Below are positions 1 through 9,070 of a stretch of DNA of 64,000 bases, piece after piece; the first letter of the stretch is position 1, and every line of letters begins with the position of its first letter. The position numbers were made by a program, and so were the translations under genes. This DNA is from Luteibacter aegosomatis (lineage in GTDB: Bacteria > Pseudomonadota > Gammaproteobacteria > Xanthomonadales > Rhodanobacteraceae). Where the stretch lies: NCBI RefSeq assembly GCF_023078455.1, contig NZ_CP095740.1, positions 856,001 through 920,000 on the forward strand, written 5' to 3'. The notes below the pieces were generated by a model. That model saw nothing but the letters and a program-made list of their open reading frames with translations, searched no databases and was not told where the DNA came from.

Positions 1-197
1 AGGCCGGCGATGGTGCCTTCGTCCAGCGGCGTGTCGATGACGCGCATCTCGCCGAACTGTTCCTGCAGGCCCTGGGTGGCGCGGAAGACGCCGCCGTTCA
101 CGCCGACGTCCTCGCCGAGCACCACGACGCTGTCGTCGTTGCGCATTTCGTAGGCGAGCGCCTGGGTCACCGCTTCGATAAGAGTGATCTGTGCCAT
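1..197 (-). CDS. 2-oxoacid dehydrogenase E1 component, beta subunit (partial, N-terminus only)
   Basis: The reverse strand from the ATG at 197 encodes about 65 residues beginning [14 protein letters not shown] and continuing through the typical E1-beta segments LGEDVG and [11 protein letters not shown] before leaving the window. These match the N-terminal cofactor-contacting part of the beta subunit of thiamine-diphosphate 2-oxoacid dehydrogenases (pyruvate or branched-chain). It lies 12 bp downstream of the alpha subunit on the same strand, so the two are almost certainly cotranscribed and form the alpha2beta2 E1. Substrate cannot be decided from this fragment. Confidence 0.93.
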   Translation of the reverse strand, partial: MAQITLIEAVTQALAYEMRNDDSVVVLGEDVGVNGGVFRATQGLQEQFGEMRVIDTPLDEGTIAG

Positions 198-209
198 GGG
201 ATGGGATCC

Positions 210-1286
210 TTACTTGCGATCGAGCGAGGCGACGAGTTCGCGCTGCTTTTCGAGGTCGGCCGGCAGTTCGGCATACAGGTAATCGAACATGGCCGTGGCC
301 GGCTGCACCTTCGATTCCAGGTAGGCGTTGACTTCGTTGTCCATCCAGTCGTCGCACTCGGCCTTCCAGGCTTCTTCCTTCGCGTCGTCCCACTTGCCCT
401 TGGCTTCGAGCCACTTGCGCAGGCGCGGCACGGGGTCGCGTTCCCAGGCGTCCTTCACTTCCTGCTCGCCGCGGTAGCGGCGGGCGTCGTCGGCGGTGGT
501 GTGGTCGCCGAGGCGGTAGGTGACCGCTTCGATCACCGAGCCGCCCTGGCCGGAGCGGGCGCGCTCGAGCGCGTCTTCCATGGCCTTGCGCACGGCGATG
601 ATGTCGTTGCCGTCGACCTGGATGCAGTACAGGCCGGCCGCGATGCCCTTCTGGGCGAGCGTGCCCGAACCGCTCTGGATGCGGCGCGGCACCGAGATGG
701 CCCACTGGTTGTTCACGATCACGGCGACCAGGGGCAGGTTCTGCGCGCCGGCGACGTTGATGGCGCCGTAGAAGTCGCCCTTGGACGAACCGCCGTCGCC
801 GATGGTGCACACGGCCACGCGCGGCTCGTTGCGGATCTTGAAGGCCAGCGCCGAACCGGCGGCGTGCAGGCACTGCGTGCCGATGGGCACGCACCAGGCG
901 AAGTCGTGCGCGGGCGCATCGGCGAAGTCGTTGCCGCGCTCGTCGCCACCCCAGTAGGTGTAGACCTCGCGCGGCTTCACGCCGCGGTACAGCTGCGCGC
1001 CGTACTCGCGGTAGGACACGGCCAGGGAATCTTCACGGCGCATGGCGCTGCCGATGCCCACGTGCGCGGCTTCGTGGCCGAGGCAGGAGGCGTAGGTGCC
1101 GAGCTTGCCGGTGCGCTGGAGCGCGATCGACTTGGTGTCGAACACGCGGGTGGACACCATGAGCTTGTAGAGCTCGACCATGTGGTCGAGATCCTTGGCG
1201 AATGCGGGCAGTTCCTTGCCGGTTTCCTTGCCGTCCTGGTCAAGGTATTGCAGGTATTCGATTTCGAACTTGGCGGCGATGGACAC
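210..1286 (-). CDS. 2-oxoacid (pyruvate/branched-chain) dehydrogenase E1 component, alpha subunit
   Basis: The 358-residue protein is a full-length E1 alpha. It decarboxylates a 2-oxoacid with thiamine diphosphate and passes the acyl group to the E2 lipoyl domain. The ThDP-binding motif is visible as GDGGSSKGD starting at residue 163 and ending at the NN pair at 192-193. The start region [15 protein letters not shown] (about 59-73) and the active-site loop with [16 protein letters not shown] are also characteristic. The start is a GTG (first residues [12 protein letters not shown]). The beta subunit follows 12 bp downstream. Whether the in vivo substrate is pyruvate or a branched-chain keto acid is undecided; the nearby aromatic amino acid catabolism genes make a branched-chain role plausible, but this is inference. 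Confidence 0.93.
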   Translation of the reverse strand: MSIAAKFEIEYLQYLDQDGKETGKELPAFAKDLDHMVELYKLMVSTRVFDTKSIALQRTGKLGTYASCLGHEAAHVGIGSAMRREDSLAVSYREYGAQLYRGVKPREVYTYWGGDERGNDFADAPAHDFAWCVPIGTQCLHAAGSALAFKIRNEPRVAVCTIGDGGSSKGDFYGAINVAGAQNLPLVAVIVNNQWAISVPRRIQSGSGTLAQKGIAAGLYCIQVDGNDIIAVRKAMEDALERARSGQGGSVIEAVTYRLGDHTTADDARRYRGEQEVKDAWERDPVPRLRKWLEAKGKWDDAKEEAWKAECDDWMDNEVNAYLESKVQPATAMFDYLYAELPADLEKQRELVASLDRK

Positions 1287-1514
1287 GACTCGCTCCCAGG
1301 GGATTGGTTAGAAACGACACGCACGAGTGGGGAAGCGGCCGGGCCCATCCAGCGGGGCGCGACACGGCTTTGGGGTCTTGCGAGCCGGACTAGATATCAG
1401 GGGTATTATCACCCGGCAAGGCACGGCGCAGCATGGGGTTTTTCTCCAGGGCCCGGAAATGGCGCTCTGGCGCGGGTTCCGGGGGTGTCAACCCCGTTTG
1501 TGCAAAAATGCCCC

Positions 1515-2363
1515 ATGGCCCATCCGCAGCGTGACCTCGAACCCGGCATCCGCACCGACCTCGACGGCCGGATCACCTATGGCGGGTATCTCAAGCTCGA
1601 CCAGCTGCTCACGGCCCAGGTGCCGCTGAGCGAGCCGGCGCACCACGACGAGATGCTGTTCATCATCCAGCACCAGACCTCCGAGCTGTGGCTGAAGCTG
1701 ATGATCCACGAGCTCGACGCCGCGCTGGCCTTCCTTCGCCGCGACGATCTGCAGAACACGCAGAAGGTGCTGGCGCGGGTGAAACAGATCCAGCGCCAGC
1801 TCTACGAGCAGTGGGGCGTGCTGGAGACGTTGACGCCGGCCGAATACCTGCAGTTCCGCGACGTGCTCGGTCCCTCGTCGGGATTCCAGTCGCTGCAATA
1901 CCGCATCGTCGAATTCATGCTCGGCAACAAGCACGCCGACATGCTGCGCGTGTTCGAGCACGATCCGCCGGGCCACGCCCGGCTGCGCGCCGTTTACGAA
2001 GCCCCGGGGCTCTACGACGAATACCTGCGTTTCCTCGCGCGCCGCGGCCATGCCGTGCCCGCGGACATCCTGGTGCGCGACGTGGCTCGTCCGTGGGAGC
2101 CGCAGCCCGCGCTGCTGCCGTTGCTGCGGCGCATCTACGAAAATACGGCCTCGTACTGGCCGGAGTACCACCTGAGCGAGCTGCTGGTGGACATCGAGGA
2201 ATCCTTCCAGCTGTGGCGGTTCCGCCACATGAAGACGGTGGAGCGGATCATCGGGTTTCGCGCCGGCACGGGCGGATCCTCCGGCGTGGCCTTCCTGCGC
2301 AAGGCGCTGGAGCAGAGTTTCTTCCCGGAATTGATCGAAGTGCGCACGATCCTGGGTACGTAA
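1515..2363 (+). CDS. kynA: Tryptophan 2,3-dioxygenase
   Basis: This 282-residue protein is a heme dioxygenase that opens the indole ring of L-tryptophan to N-formylkynurenine, the first step of the kynurenine pathway. Family hallmarks are [13 protein letters not shown] near the N-terminus, the substrate-pocket segment [15 protein letters not shown], and the C-terminal heme/substrate region [15 protein letters not shown] followed by [11 protein letters not shown]. The ATG at 1515 ([16 protein letters not shown]) gives the normal family length; the same frame stays open far upstream only because it runs antisense over the E1-alpha gene. It is divergent from E1 alpha across a 228-bp spacer. No other kynurenine-pathway gene is in the window. 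Confidence 0.97.
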   Translation: MAHPQRDLEPGIRTDLDGRITYGGYLKLDQLLTAQVPLSEPAHHDEMLFIIQHQTSELWLKLMIHELDAALAFLRRDDLQNTQKVLARVKQIQRQLYEQWGVLETLTPAEYLQFRDVLGPSSGFQSLQYRIVEFMLGNKHADMLRVFEHDPPGHARLRAVYEAPGLYDEYLRFLARRGHAVPADILVRDVARPWEPQPALLPLLRRIYENTASYWPEYHLSELLVDIEESFQLWRFRHMKTVERIIGFRAGTGGSSGVAFLRKALEQSFFPELIEVRTILGT

Positions 2364-2433
2364 GATTTGACGCAAACGGCCGGGGCGGTTACACACGCAC
2401 CTCGACGCCGTTTTCACGCACCCGAGGGATTCC

Positions 2434-3939
2434 ATGACAGCGACCGCCCCAGCCGACGCCCGGGCCGTGCCCGATTATCCGCAGACCCTGGGGCATCCGC
2501 GCCCCCTGTGGATGCTCTTCATGACCGAGTTCTGGGAGCGTTTCGCCTTCTACGGCATGCGTTGGGCGCTCACGCTATACATCGTGGCGGAGTTTTTCTC
2601 CGGCGATCCGTCCGGGCAGGGCTATGCCAGCCGCACCTACGGCGCCTACCTGGCCCTGGTCTACGCTTCGGCGATCTTCGGCGGCTACGTGGCCGACCGC
2701 GTGCTCGGCTACCAGCGCTCGATCCTGCTCGGCGCGGTGGTGATGGGTCTGGGCCTGTTCATGGTGATGGTGCCGAACCAGGACGTCTTTCTCGCCGGCC
2801 TGGCCACGGTGATCGTCGGCAACGGCCTGTTCAAGCCGAACATCTCCTCGCTGGTGGGCCAGATCTATCCCGTGGGCGACGACCGTCGCGACCGCGGCTT
2901 CACCATTTTCTACATGGGCATCAACATGGGCGGCTTCCTCGCCCCGCTGCTCACCGGCTGGATCGCCTCGGTGCTCACCGACACGCCCTTGCAGCAGAAC
3001 TACCGTGCCGTGTTCCTTTCCACCGGCATCGGCATGGCGATCTGCTTCGTCTGGTTCCTGATCGGGCGCAAACAACTCCAGGGCGTGGGCGTGCCGCCGC
3101 CGGAGCGTGACGGCACCAAGAGCTTCATCGCGGTGCTGGTGGGCATCCTCGTCGCCATTCCGCTCGTTTACCTGCTGATGGCCAAGGCCGGTGCGATCTT
3201 CATCGCCTGGCTGCTGGGCATCCTGTTCATCGGCGTGGCGGCGATGCTGGTGGTGGAGGCCGTGCGCCACGACCGCATCCAGATCCACCGCGTCATCGCG
3301 ATGCTGCTGCTGTTCGCTTTCAACGTGCTGTTCTGGATGTTCTTCGAGCAGGCGGGCAGCTCGTTCAACTTCCTCGCCCAGAACATCGTCGACCGCCAGA
3401 TGTTCGGCTGGGAATTCCCCACCGGCTGGTTCCAGTCGGTGAATTCGGCCGCGATCCTCATCTTCGCGCCGCCGGTGGCGCTGGCCTGGGCGTTCCTGGC
3501 GAAGTTCCGCAAGGAACCGTCGATCCCGCGCAAGTTCGGCCTGGGCCTGATCTTCAACGCGCTGGGCTTCCTGGTGCTGATGTACGCGCTGAAGAGCCTC
3601 GTCGACGGCCGCGGCCTGATTCCTTTCTGGCCGCTGGCGGCGTGCTACGTGGCGCAGACCATCGGCGAGCTGTGCCTGTCGCCGATCGGCCTGTCGATGG
3701 TGACCAAGCTGGCGCCGCTGCGCGTGGTGGGCCTGGCGATGGGCGGCTGGTTCCTCTCCACGGCCATCGGCAACAACCTGTCGGGGCTGCTCGCCGGCCA
3801 CATCAGCGGCGAGAGCGGCATGACCGTGGCCTCGGCGCTATCCGGCTTCAGCTTCAGCTTCGAGCTGCTGGTGGGCGCGGGCATCGTGCTGTTCCTGATC
3901 GCGCCGCTCATCAACAGGTTGATGCACGGGATCAAGTAA
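2434..3939 (+). CDS. POT/PTR-family proton-dependent oligopeptide transporter
   Basis: The 501-residue polytopic membrane protein imports di- and tripeptides by proton symport. The ExxER motif typical of POT carriers is seen in TM1 (EFWERFAFYGMR), followed by the PTR2 signature around GGYVADRVLGYQRS and the later FYMGINMGGFLAPLLTGW segment. Around 12-14 hydrophobic segments are present, including the EQAGSSFNF stretch found in this family. It starts 70 bp after tryptophan dioxygenase in the same direction and ends in a perfect palindrome that probably acts as its terminator. The context suggests peptide uptake feeding amino acid catabolism; this link is inferred. Confidence 0.95.
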   Translation: MTATAPADARAVPDYPQTLGHPRPLWMLFMTEFWERFAFYGMRWALTLYIVAEFFSGDPSGQGYASRTYGAYLALVYASAIFGGYVADRVLGYQRSILLGAVVMGLGLFMVMVPNQDVFLAGLATVIVGNGLFKPNISSLVGQIYPVGDDRRDRGFTIFYMGINMGGFLAPLLTGWIASVLTDTPLQQNYRAVFLSTGIGMAICFVWFLIGRKQLQGVGVPPPERDGTKSFIAVLVGILVAIPLVYLLMAKAGAIFIAWLLGILFIGVAAMLVVEAVRHDRIQIHRVIAMLLLFAFNVLFWMFFEQAGSSFNFLAQNIVDRQMFGWEFPTGWFQSVNSAAILIFAPPVALAWAFLAKFRKEPSIPRKFGLGLIFNALGFLVLMYALKSLVDGRGLIPFWPLAACYVAQTIGELCLSPIGLSMVTKLAPLRVVGLAMGGWFLSTAIGNNLSGLLAGHISGESGMTVASALSGFSFSFELLVGAGIVLFLIAPLINRLMHGIK

Positions 3940-3950
3940 CGCTCCGCAGG

Positions 3951-4030
3951 ATTCGCCGATACGATCGGCTCCCACCCCTTCGGTAGGAAGCTCACTACCG
4001 AAGGGGTGGGAGCCGATCGTATCGGCGAAT
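3951..4030. repeat. REP-like palindrome, copy 1 (perfect 36-bp arms)
   Basis: Arms at 3951-3986 and 3995-4030 are perfect inverted repeats of 36 bp around an 8-bp loop. Each arm contains the core GTGGGAGCCGATC. The element fills the space between two convergent genes and could fold into a stable hairpin that terminates both. Three further copies occur in the window. Confidence 0.95.
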
Positions 4031-4041
4031 GCACGCTGGCC

Positions 4042-4488
4042 TCAGGCCATCAGCTTGTCCAGGATCCGGTTCAGCCAGGCCTTCTCGTCCTCATCGAGTT
4101 TCGCCAGCACTTCCTGCTCGTGCTCACGGGCCCGCGGCGCCACCTCGTCGTGGATGGCCCAGCCCGCCTCGGACAGCTTCAGCACCGAGCGCCGCTTGTC
4201 CTCCCCGTGGATGCCCCGGTCGACCCGGCCGGCTTCCACGAGCCGCGCCACGGCGCGGCTCACGGCCACCTTGTCCATCCGCGAGCGGTCGACCACCTCG
4301 CGCGCCGAGATCTCGGGGAAGCGGGCCAGGATCACCATCACGCGCCATTCCGTCATGCTGAGTTCGAATCGGTCCTGGTAATCCGCCGCGATCGACTGGC
4401 TGACCGTGTTGGACAGGATCGACAGCCGGTAAGGCAGGAACCGTTCGAGATCGAGCGGGGCGTGGGAAGTGACGGTTTCGGTGGACAT
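4042..4488 (-). CDS. MarR-family transcriptional regulator
   Basis: The 148-residue protein has the MarR layout: an N-terminal dimerisation helix, a winged helix-turn-helix (about residues 45-110) with ISAREVVDRSRMDKVAVSRAVARL as recognition region, and the wing sequence DRGIHGEDKRRSVLKLSEAG. It is transcribed divergently from hpd with 93 bp between the start codons. That space contains a good sigma70 promoter for hpd, so this regulator is a likely local controller of the homogentisate genes, responding to an aromatic ligand; both points are inference from arrangement. The gene is flanked downstream by a long palindrome shared with the convergent transporter gene. Confidence 0.93.
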   Translation of the reverse strand: MSTETVTSHAPLDLERFLPYRLSILSNTVSQSIAADYQDRFELSMTEWRVMVILARFPEISAREVVDRSRMDKVAVSRAVARLVEAGRVDRGIHGEDKRRSVLKLSEAGWAIHDEVAPRAREHEQEVLAKLDEDEKAWLNRILDKLMA

Positions 4489-4502
4489 TGCTGCGCCAGT
4501 CC

Positions 4503-4531
4503 TTGCAATTGGTTACAGGTGAAACTATAAA
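4503..4531 (+). promoter_or_regulatory. Candidate sigma70 promoter of the hpd-hmgA-fahA genes
   Basis: TTGCAA at 4503-4508 and TATAAA at 4526-4531 are separated by exactly 17 bp. This places the transcription start near 4538, about 44 nt before hpd, whose Shine-Dalgarno AGGAG lies at 4569-4573. The promoter sits in the 93-bp spacer shared with the divergent MarR gene, so an operator for that repressor would be expected to overlap it; CAATTG at 4506-4511 is a short palindrome inside it. Confidence 0.6.
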
Positions 4532-4581
4532 TCGGCGGTAGATGGCGCAAGCCGCGCCCACGCCTGCCAGGAGTATCGCCC

Positions 4582-5670
4582 ATGAGCGCCCAGCCCAACA
4601 TCGGTATGGAAGTCACGACCTTCGAAAATCCCCAGGGAGTCGACGGCTTCGAATTCGTGGAATTCGCCGCGCCCGACGCGAACCTGCTGCACGACCTGTT
4701 CCCCCGCCTCGGCTTCACCGCCGTCGCGAAGCACAAGACGAAGAACATCACCCTCTATCGCCAGGGCGACTGCAATTTCCTGGTCAACGAAGAGCCGAAC
4801 TCCTTCGCCGCCGATTTCGTCGCCAAGCACGGCCCCTGCGCCTGCGGCTTCGCCATCCGCTTCAACCGTCCGGCCGCCGAGGTGCAGAAGACCGCGCTGT
4901 CGAACGGCGCGGAACTGCTCGCCGAGCGCACCGAGACGCTGGCGCTGAACGTGCCCACCATCAAGGGCATCGGCGATGCCTGCCTGTACCTCATCGACAC
5001 CTACGGCGCCAAGGGCGACTGCTTCGAGGCCGAGTACGACTTCCTGCCGGGCGTGGACCGTCACCCGAAGGGTTTCGGCCTCACCTTCATCGACCACCTC
5101 ACGCACAACCTCTACTTCGGCAACATGCAGAAGTGGTCGGATTACTACGAGCGCCTCTTCAACTTCCGCGAGATCCGCTACTTCGACATCAAGGGCGCGA
5201 AGACCGGCCTGGTCTCCAAGGCCATGACCGCTCCCGACGGCCTGGTGCGCATCCCGCTCAACGAATCGTCCGACGAGAAGTCGCAGATCAACGAATACAT
5301 CCGTGAGTACAACGGCGAAGGCATCCAGCACATCGCCCTGTTCACCGACACGATCTACGACACCGTGGAAGCGATGCGCGAGAAGGGCGTGGCGTTCCTC
5401 GATACCCCGGATACGTATTTCGAAGTGATCGACGAGCGTATCCCGAACCACGGCGAGGACGTGCCGCGCCTGCAGAAGAACAAGCTCCTGATCGACGCCG
5501 ATCCCGAGACCAAGCAGAAGCTGCTGCTGCAGATCTTCACGCAGAACAATATCGGCCCGATCTTCTTCGAGATCATCCAGCGCAAGGGCAACGAAGGCTT
5601 CGGCAACGGCAATTTCCAGGCCCTGTTCGAGTCGATCGAGCGCGATCAGATGCGTCGCGGCGTACTCTGA
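4582..5670 (+). CDS. hpd: 4-Hydroxyphenylpyruvate dioxygenase
   Basis: The 362-residue non-heme Fe(II) enzyme converts 4-hydroxyphenylpyruvate to homogentisate in tyrosine and phenylalanine degradation. It shows the two-domain vicinal-oxygen-chelate fold: an N-terminal domain beginning GFEFVEFAAPD, and a C-terminal catalytic domain in which the iron ligands can be located as His in FIDHLTHN, His in GIQHIALFTD and Glu in IFFEIIQRKG. The C-terminus NFQALFESIERDQMRRG is the usual lid helix. An AGGAG ribosome site precedes the ATG by eight bases. It is the first gene of hpd-hmgA-fahA and is divergent from a MarR regulator. Confidence 0.98.
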   Translation: MSAQPNIGMEVTTFENPQGVDGFEFVEFAAPDANLLHDLFPRLGFTAVAKHKTKNITLYRQGDCNFLVNEEPNSFAADFVAKHGPCACGFAIRFNRPAAEVQKTALSNGAELLAERTETLALNVPTIKGIGDACLYLIDTYGAKGDCFEAEYDFLPGVDRHPKGFGLTFIDHLTHNLYFGNMQKWSDYYERLFNFREIRYFDIKGAKTGLVSKAMTAPDGLVRIPLNESSDEKSQINEYIREYNGEGIQHIALFTDTIYDTVEAMREKGVAFLDTPDTYFEVIDERIPNHGEDVPRLQKNKLLIDADPETKQKLLLQIFTQNNIGPIFFEIIQRKGNEGFGNGNFQALFESIERDQMRRGVL

Positions 5671-5758
5671 CCCAGGCGGCCGGCGACAGTAAGATGTGCG
5701 CGGCGCGGTCTCCCTGGGGAGCCGCGCCGCGATGCGTTCATCCCAAGGGATCACCACG

Positions 5759-7066
5759 ATGAGCCACACCGACGACACCCGCGGATACCAGCCCGGTTTC
5801 GGCAACCAGTTCGCCACCGAGGCGGTGGAGGGCGTGCTGCCCATCGGGCAGAACTCGCCGCAACGCGTGGCGAAAGGCCTCTACGCGGAACAGCTCACCG
5901 GCAGCGCGTTCACCGCGCCGCGCCATCGCAACCTGCGCAGCTGGCTGTATCGCATCCGCCCCGCCGCGCAGCACTCGCCGTTCGACGAGCTGGCGCACGC
6001 CACGTTCCACAACCGTTTCGACGAGGCGCCGGCCACGCCCAACCAGCTGCGCTGGGATCCGTTGCCGATGCCCGAGGCCGATACGGATTTCGTCGATGGT
6101 CTCTACACGATGGGCGGCAACGGCGGTCCGGCGGAGCAGGCGGGCGTCGGCATCCATCAGTACCTCGCCAACCGTTCGATGGAAGGCCGTTACTTCTACG
6201 ATGCCGACGGCGAGCTGCTGATCGTTCCGCAGCAGGGGCGCCTGCGCATCCGTACCGAACTGGGCGTGGTCGAGGTCGAGCCGCTGGAGATCGCGGTGGT
6301 CCCGCGCGGCGTACGCTTCCTCGTCGAGCTGCCCGACGGACAGGCGCGTGGTTACGTCGCGGAGAACTTCGGCGCGCCCATGCACCTGCCTGACCTCGGC
6401 CCCATCGGGGCGAACGGACTCGCGCATCCGCGCGATTTCCTCACGCCCGTGGCGGCCTACGAAGACCTCGACGGCGATTTCGCGCTGATCGCCAAGTTCC
6501 AGGGCTCGCTCTGGCAGGCGCGGATCGGCCACTCGCCGCTCGACGTGGTGGCGTGGCACGGCAACTACGCGCCCTACAAGTACGACCTGCGCCGCTACAA
6601 CACCATCGGCTCCATCGCCGTGGACCACCCGGATCCGTCGATCTTCACCGTGCTTACCTCGGCCAGCGATACGCCGGGCGTGGCGAACATGGACTTCGTG
6701 ATCTTCCCGCCGCGCTGGCTGGTGGCCGAGCATACGTTCCGTCCGCCGTATTTCCATCGCAACGTGGCGAGCGAGTTCATGGGGCTGATCCACGGCGCCT
6801 ACGACGCCAAGGCCGGCGGTTTCGTGCCGGGCGGCTCGAGCCTGCACAACTGCATGAGCGGGCACGGGCCCGATGCGGCCAGTTTCGAGAAGGCATCGAG
6901 CGCCGACGTCAGCAAGGCCGACCACATCGTGGGTACCATGGCCTTCATGTTCGAAACGCGCAAGGTCATCCGGCCCAGCCGCCAGGCGCTGGCTTCGCCC
7001 GCCCTGCAAGGCAACTATTACGAATGCTGGCGCGATCTGAAGAAACACTTCGATCCCCACGCCTGA
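5759..7066 (+). CDS. hmgA: Homogentisate 1,2-dioxygenase
   Basis: The 435-residue protein opens the ring of homogentisate to give maleylacetoacetate. The N-terminus [13 protein letters not shown] is diagnostic. The C-terminal iron site is seen as [15 protein letters not shown], with ligands His and Glu, followed by the third His in [14 protein letters not shown] chose the ATG at 5759 ([14 protein letters not shown]) because it gives the family N-terminus and length; upstream in-frame starts add only unrelated residues. It follows hpd by 88 bp and precedes fahA by 16 bp, so the three probably form one transcription unit. Confidence 0.98.
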   Translation: MSHTDDTRGYQPGFGNQFATEAVEGVLPIGQNSPQRVAKGLYAEQLTGSAFTAPRHRNLRSWLYRIRPAAQHSPFDELAHATFHNRFDEAPATPNQLRWDPLPMPEADTDFVDGLYTMGGNGGPAEQAGVGIHQYLANRSMEGRYFYDADGELLIVPQQGRLRIRTELGVVEVEPLEIAVVPRGVRFLVELPDGQARGYVAENFGAPMHLPDLGPIGANGLAHPRDFLTPVAAYEDLDGDFALIAKFQGSLWQARIGHSPLDVVAWHGNYAPYKYDLRRYNTIGSIAVDHPDPSIFTVLTSASDTPGVANMDFVIFPPRWLVAEHTFRPPYFHRNVASEFMGLIHGAYDAKAGGFVPGGSSLHNCMSGHGPDAASFEKASSADVSKADHIVGTMAFMFETRKVIRPSRQALASPALQGNYYECWRDLKKHFDPHA

Positions 7067-7082
7067 TCGCCAAAGGACACAC

Positions 7083-8063
7083 ATGAAACTCGCTTCGCTG
7101 AAGGAAGGCGGTCGCGACGGCACCCTGGTGGTCGTCAGCCGCGATCTCGCCCGCGCCGTGAAGGCCACGGGCATCGCCGCGACGATGCAGGCCGCGCTGG
7201 ACGACTGGCACGCCGTGGCGCCTCGCCTCAATGCCTTGTCGGAAGACCTCAACGACGGCCGCGCCCCCGGGGCCTTCGACCTCGACATGAACCTGCTGGC
7301 CGCCCCGTTGCCGCGCGCCTTCGAGTTCGTCGACGGCAGCGCCTACCTGCCGCACGTGGAGCGGGTGCGTCGCGCGCGTGGCGCGGAAGTGCCCGAGTCG
7401 TTCTACGTCGATCCGCTCATGTACCAGGCCACCAGCGCCGGCTTCCTCGGCCCGCGCGATCCGGTGGTGGTGCCCAGCGAAGACTACGGCATCGACCTCG
7501 AAGCCGAGGTGGTGGTGATCACCGACGACGTACCGATGGCGTCCAGCCCGGCGCAGGCATCGGGTCACATCCAACTGGTGGGCCTGGTCAACGACGTATC
7601 GCTGCGCGGGCTCATTCCCGGCGAACTGGCGAAGGGCTTCGGCTTCCTGCAGTCCAAGCCGCGCTCGGCGCTGTCGCCGGTGTTCGTCACGCCCGACGAG
7701 TTGGGCGATGCCTGGCGAGATGACAAGCTGCACCTGCCGATGCGCACCTGGATCAACGGCCGCTGGTTCGGCGAAGCCGAATGCGGCGTCGACATGCAGT
7801 TCGACTTCTCGCAGCTCGTGGCCCACGCGGCGAAAACACGTTCGCTCACGGCGGGCACCCTCGTGGGCTCGGGCACCATCGCCAACGAGGATACGTCCAA
7901 AGGCGCCTCCTGCCTCGCCGAGCAGCGCACGGTGGAAACCCTGCGCGACGGCAAGCCGTCGACGCCGTTCCTGTCGTTCGGCGATACCGTGCGCATCGAC
8001 GTGACCGACGCGAGCGGCGCGTCGATCTTCGGGGCCATCGAGCAGGTGATCCGCAAGCTCTGA
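7083..8063 (+). CDS. fahA: Fumarylacetoacetate hydrolase family protein, probable fumarylacetoacetase
   Basis: The 326-residue protein belongs to the FAH family, which cleaves C-C bonds of beta-diketo acids with Mg2+ or Ca2+. Metal-binding acids are visible in DYGIDLEAEVVVITDD, and the conserved GSGTIAN and SCLAEQRTVETL segments are near residues 260-285. It is shorter than eukaryotic-type fumarylacetoacetase (around 420 residues) and matches the compact bacterial form. As third gene after hpd and hmgA, it very likely hydrolyses fumarylacetoacetate to fumarate and acetoacetate. The required isomerase maiA is not adjacent; it lies at 28.5 kb. Confidence 0.93.
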   Translation: MKLASLKEGGRDGTLVVVSRDLARAVKATGIAATMQAALDDWHAVAPRLNALSEDLNDGRAPGAFDLDMNLLAAPLPRAFEFVDGSAYLPHVERVRRARGAEVPESFYVDPLMYQATSAGFLGPRDPVVVPSEDYGIDLEAEVVVITDDVPMASSPAQASGHIQLVGLVNDVSLRGLIPGELAKGFGFLQSKPRSALSPVFVTPDELGDAWRDDKLHLPMRTWINGRWFGEAECGVDMQFDFSQLVAHAAKTRSLTAGTLVGSGTIANEDTSKGASCLAEQRTVETLRDGKPSTPFLSFGDTVRIDVTDASGASIFGAIEQVIRKL

Positions 8064-8088
8064 CGTCGGCGATAGGTGCCGCCCGACG

Positions 8089-8976
8089 CTACGATTTCAG
8101 CCGGATGTCCCGGTGAAGGCTGGCCATCGTCAGTGGCACCAGGGCGTAACGCATCGTGTTCTCGCCCGCCGGTAGCGCATTCCATCGTACCTGCCGCAGC
8201 ATGCGGGAGAGGCGAAGGCCGCTGCCGGGATTGGGGTAGGCATCGATCAGCCAGCTTCGGGCCACGCGCCCGTCGGGTCCGATTTCCGCGAAGTACTGGC
8301 TGTACGCGCCTTCCTGGAAGTCTTCCGGAGATGCGCCCTGCACATGTTGCTGCGACGGCAACTTGCCCCCCGATAGCGGGGGCGAGTTCGGCGTGCGTTT
8401 GGGCAGCGCCGCGATCTGCCCGTCCAGCATGGCGATGCGGGCATCGATCTGTTTTTCCAGTTCCGCGGCATCCGACGGACCGAGCGCGTCGGTGGCGCGC
8501 TTGAGCAGCATCACGTAGTAGCTGGCGACCGGCGTATCGCCGACGACATCGGCCTTGCCCTGCTGGCGCCGGAAAAACTGCCCTTCGACCTGGACCCAGA
8601 TCATCGCCTCGCGCGCATGGCCGTCATCGAGCTCGAGTTCGGCCAGTTTGAGCATGGCGCTCAGGCGTCCCTGGCCGGCGGCGGCGGTCAGCAGGTCGCG
8701 CGCCTTGTCATGGTCCTCGGGGAAGACATGAGCAGGGTGGCGAGGCCCCCAGCGATAGAGCGAGCCGGCGATTTCCTGGCTGATGCCGTTGCCGGCGAGC
8801 GCCGAGCAGAGCAGTGCGGCGCCGAGACGTCGGCGTTCGGCGTCGGAGGTGTCCGGGTCGAGAAGTCCCTGGCCGACCAGCGCGCCGGCGGGCGGGTTGG
8901 TGGCGGTGCAATCCGAAGCATGGGCCCACGAGGCGCCGAAGGCCAGGCAGGCGAGGACGAGCAGGCGTCGCGTCAT
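8089..8976 (-). CDS. Secreted protein of unknown function with TonB-like C-terminal region
   Basis: The 295-residue product begins MTRRLLVLACLAFGASWAHA, a clear Sec signal peptide with predicted cleavage after AHA. I chose the ATG at 8976 because AGGA lies eight bases upstream and an earlier start would overlap the gap terminator. The middle (about 40-150) is helical with small repeats resembling Sel1-type segments (KARDLLTAAAGQGRLSAMLKLAELELDDG, split by variable residues). The last 70 residues (IGPDGRVARSWLIDAYPN, then LRQVRWNALP) resemble the C-terminal domain of TonB-type energy transducers, but there is no membrane anchor, so a periplasmic role is inferred. It is convergent with fahA. 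Confidence 0.75.
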   Translation of the reverse strand: MTRRLLVLACLAFGASWAHASDCTATNPPAGALVGQGLLDPDTSDAERRRLGAALLCSALAGNGISQEIAGSLYRWGPRHPAHVFPEDHDKARDLLTAAAGQGRLSAMLKLAELELDDGHAREAMIWVQVEGQFFRRQQGKADVVGDTPVASYYVMLLKRATDALGPSDAAELEKQIDARIAMLDGQIAALPKRTPNSPPLSGGKLPSQQHVQGASPEDFQEGAYSQYFAEIGPDGRVARSWLIDAYPNPGSGLRLSRMLRQVRWNALPAGENTMRYALVPLTMASLHRDIRLKS

Positions 8977-8994
8977 TCGAGTCATCCTGAAACG

Positions 8995-9025
8995 AAGAAG
9001 GCCCGCACACCACGTGCGGGCCTTC
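8995..9025 (-). terminator. Rho-independent terminator of gap
   Basis: The arms GAAGGCCCGCAC (8997-9008) and GTGCGGGCCTTC (9014-9025) form a perfect 12-bp stem with a 5-nt loop. Read on the minus strand the hairpin is followed by TTCGTTTC, a U-rich tail. It lies 46 bp beyond the gap stop codon. Confidence 0.8.
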
Positions 9026-9070
9026 GCGATCATGCCACGGTGAGGAGGGCGGGTGACGCCCGTCCGTACC

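Noticed and set aside
201..1514. A 438-codon in-frame extension upstream of tryptophan dioxygenase
   Set aside because: It runs antisense over the E1-alpha gene and has no family similarity; the dioxygenase is complete from 1515.
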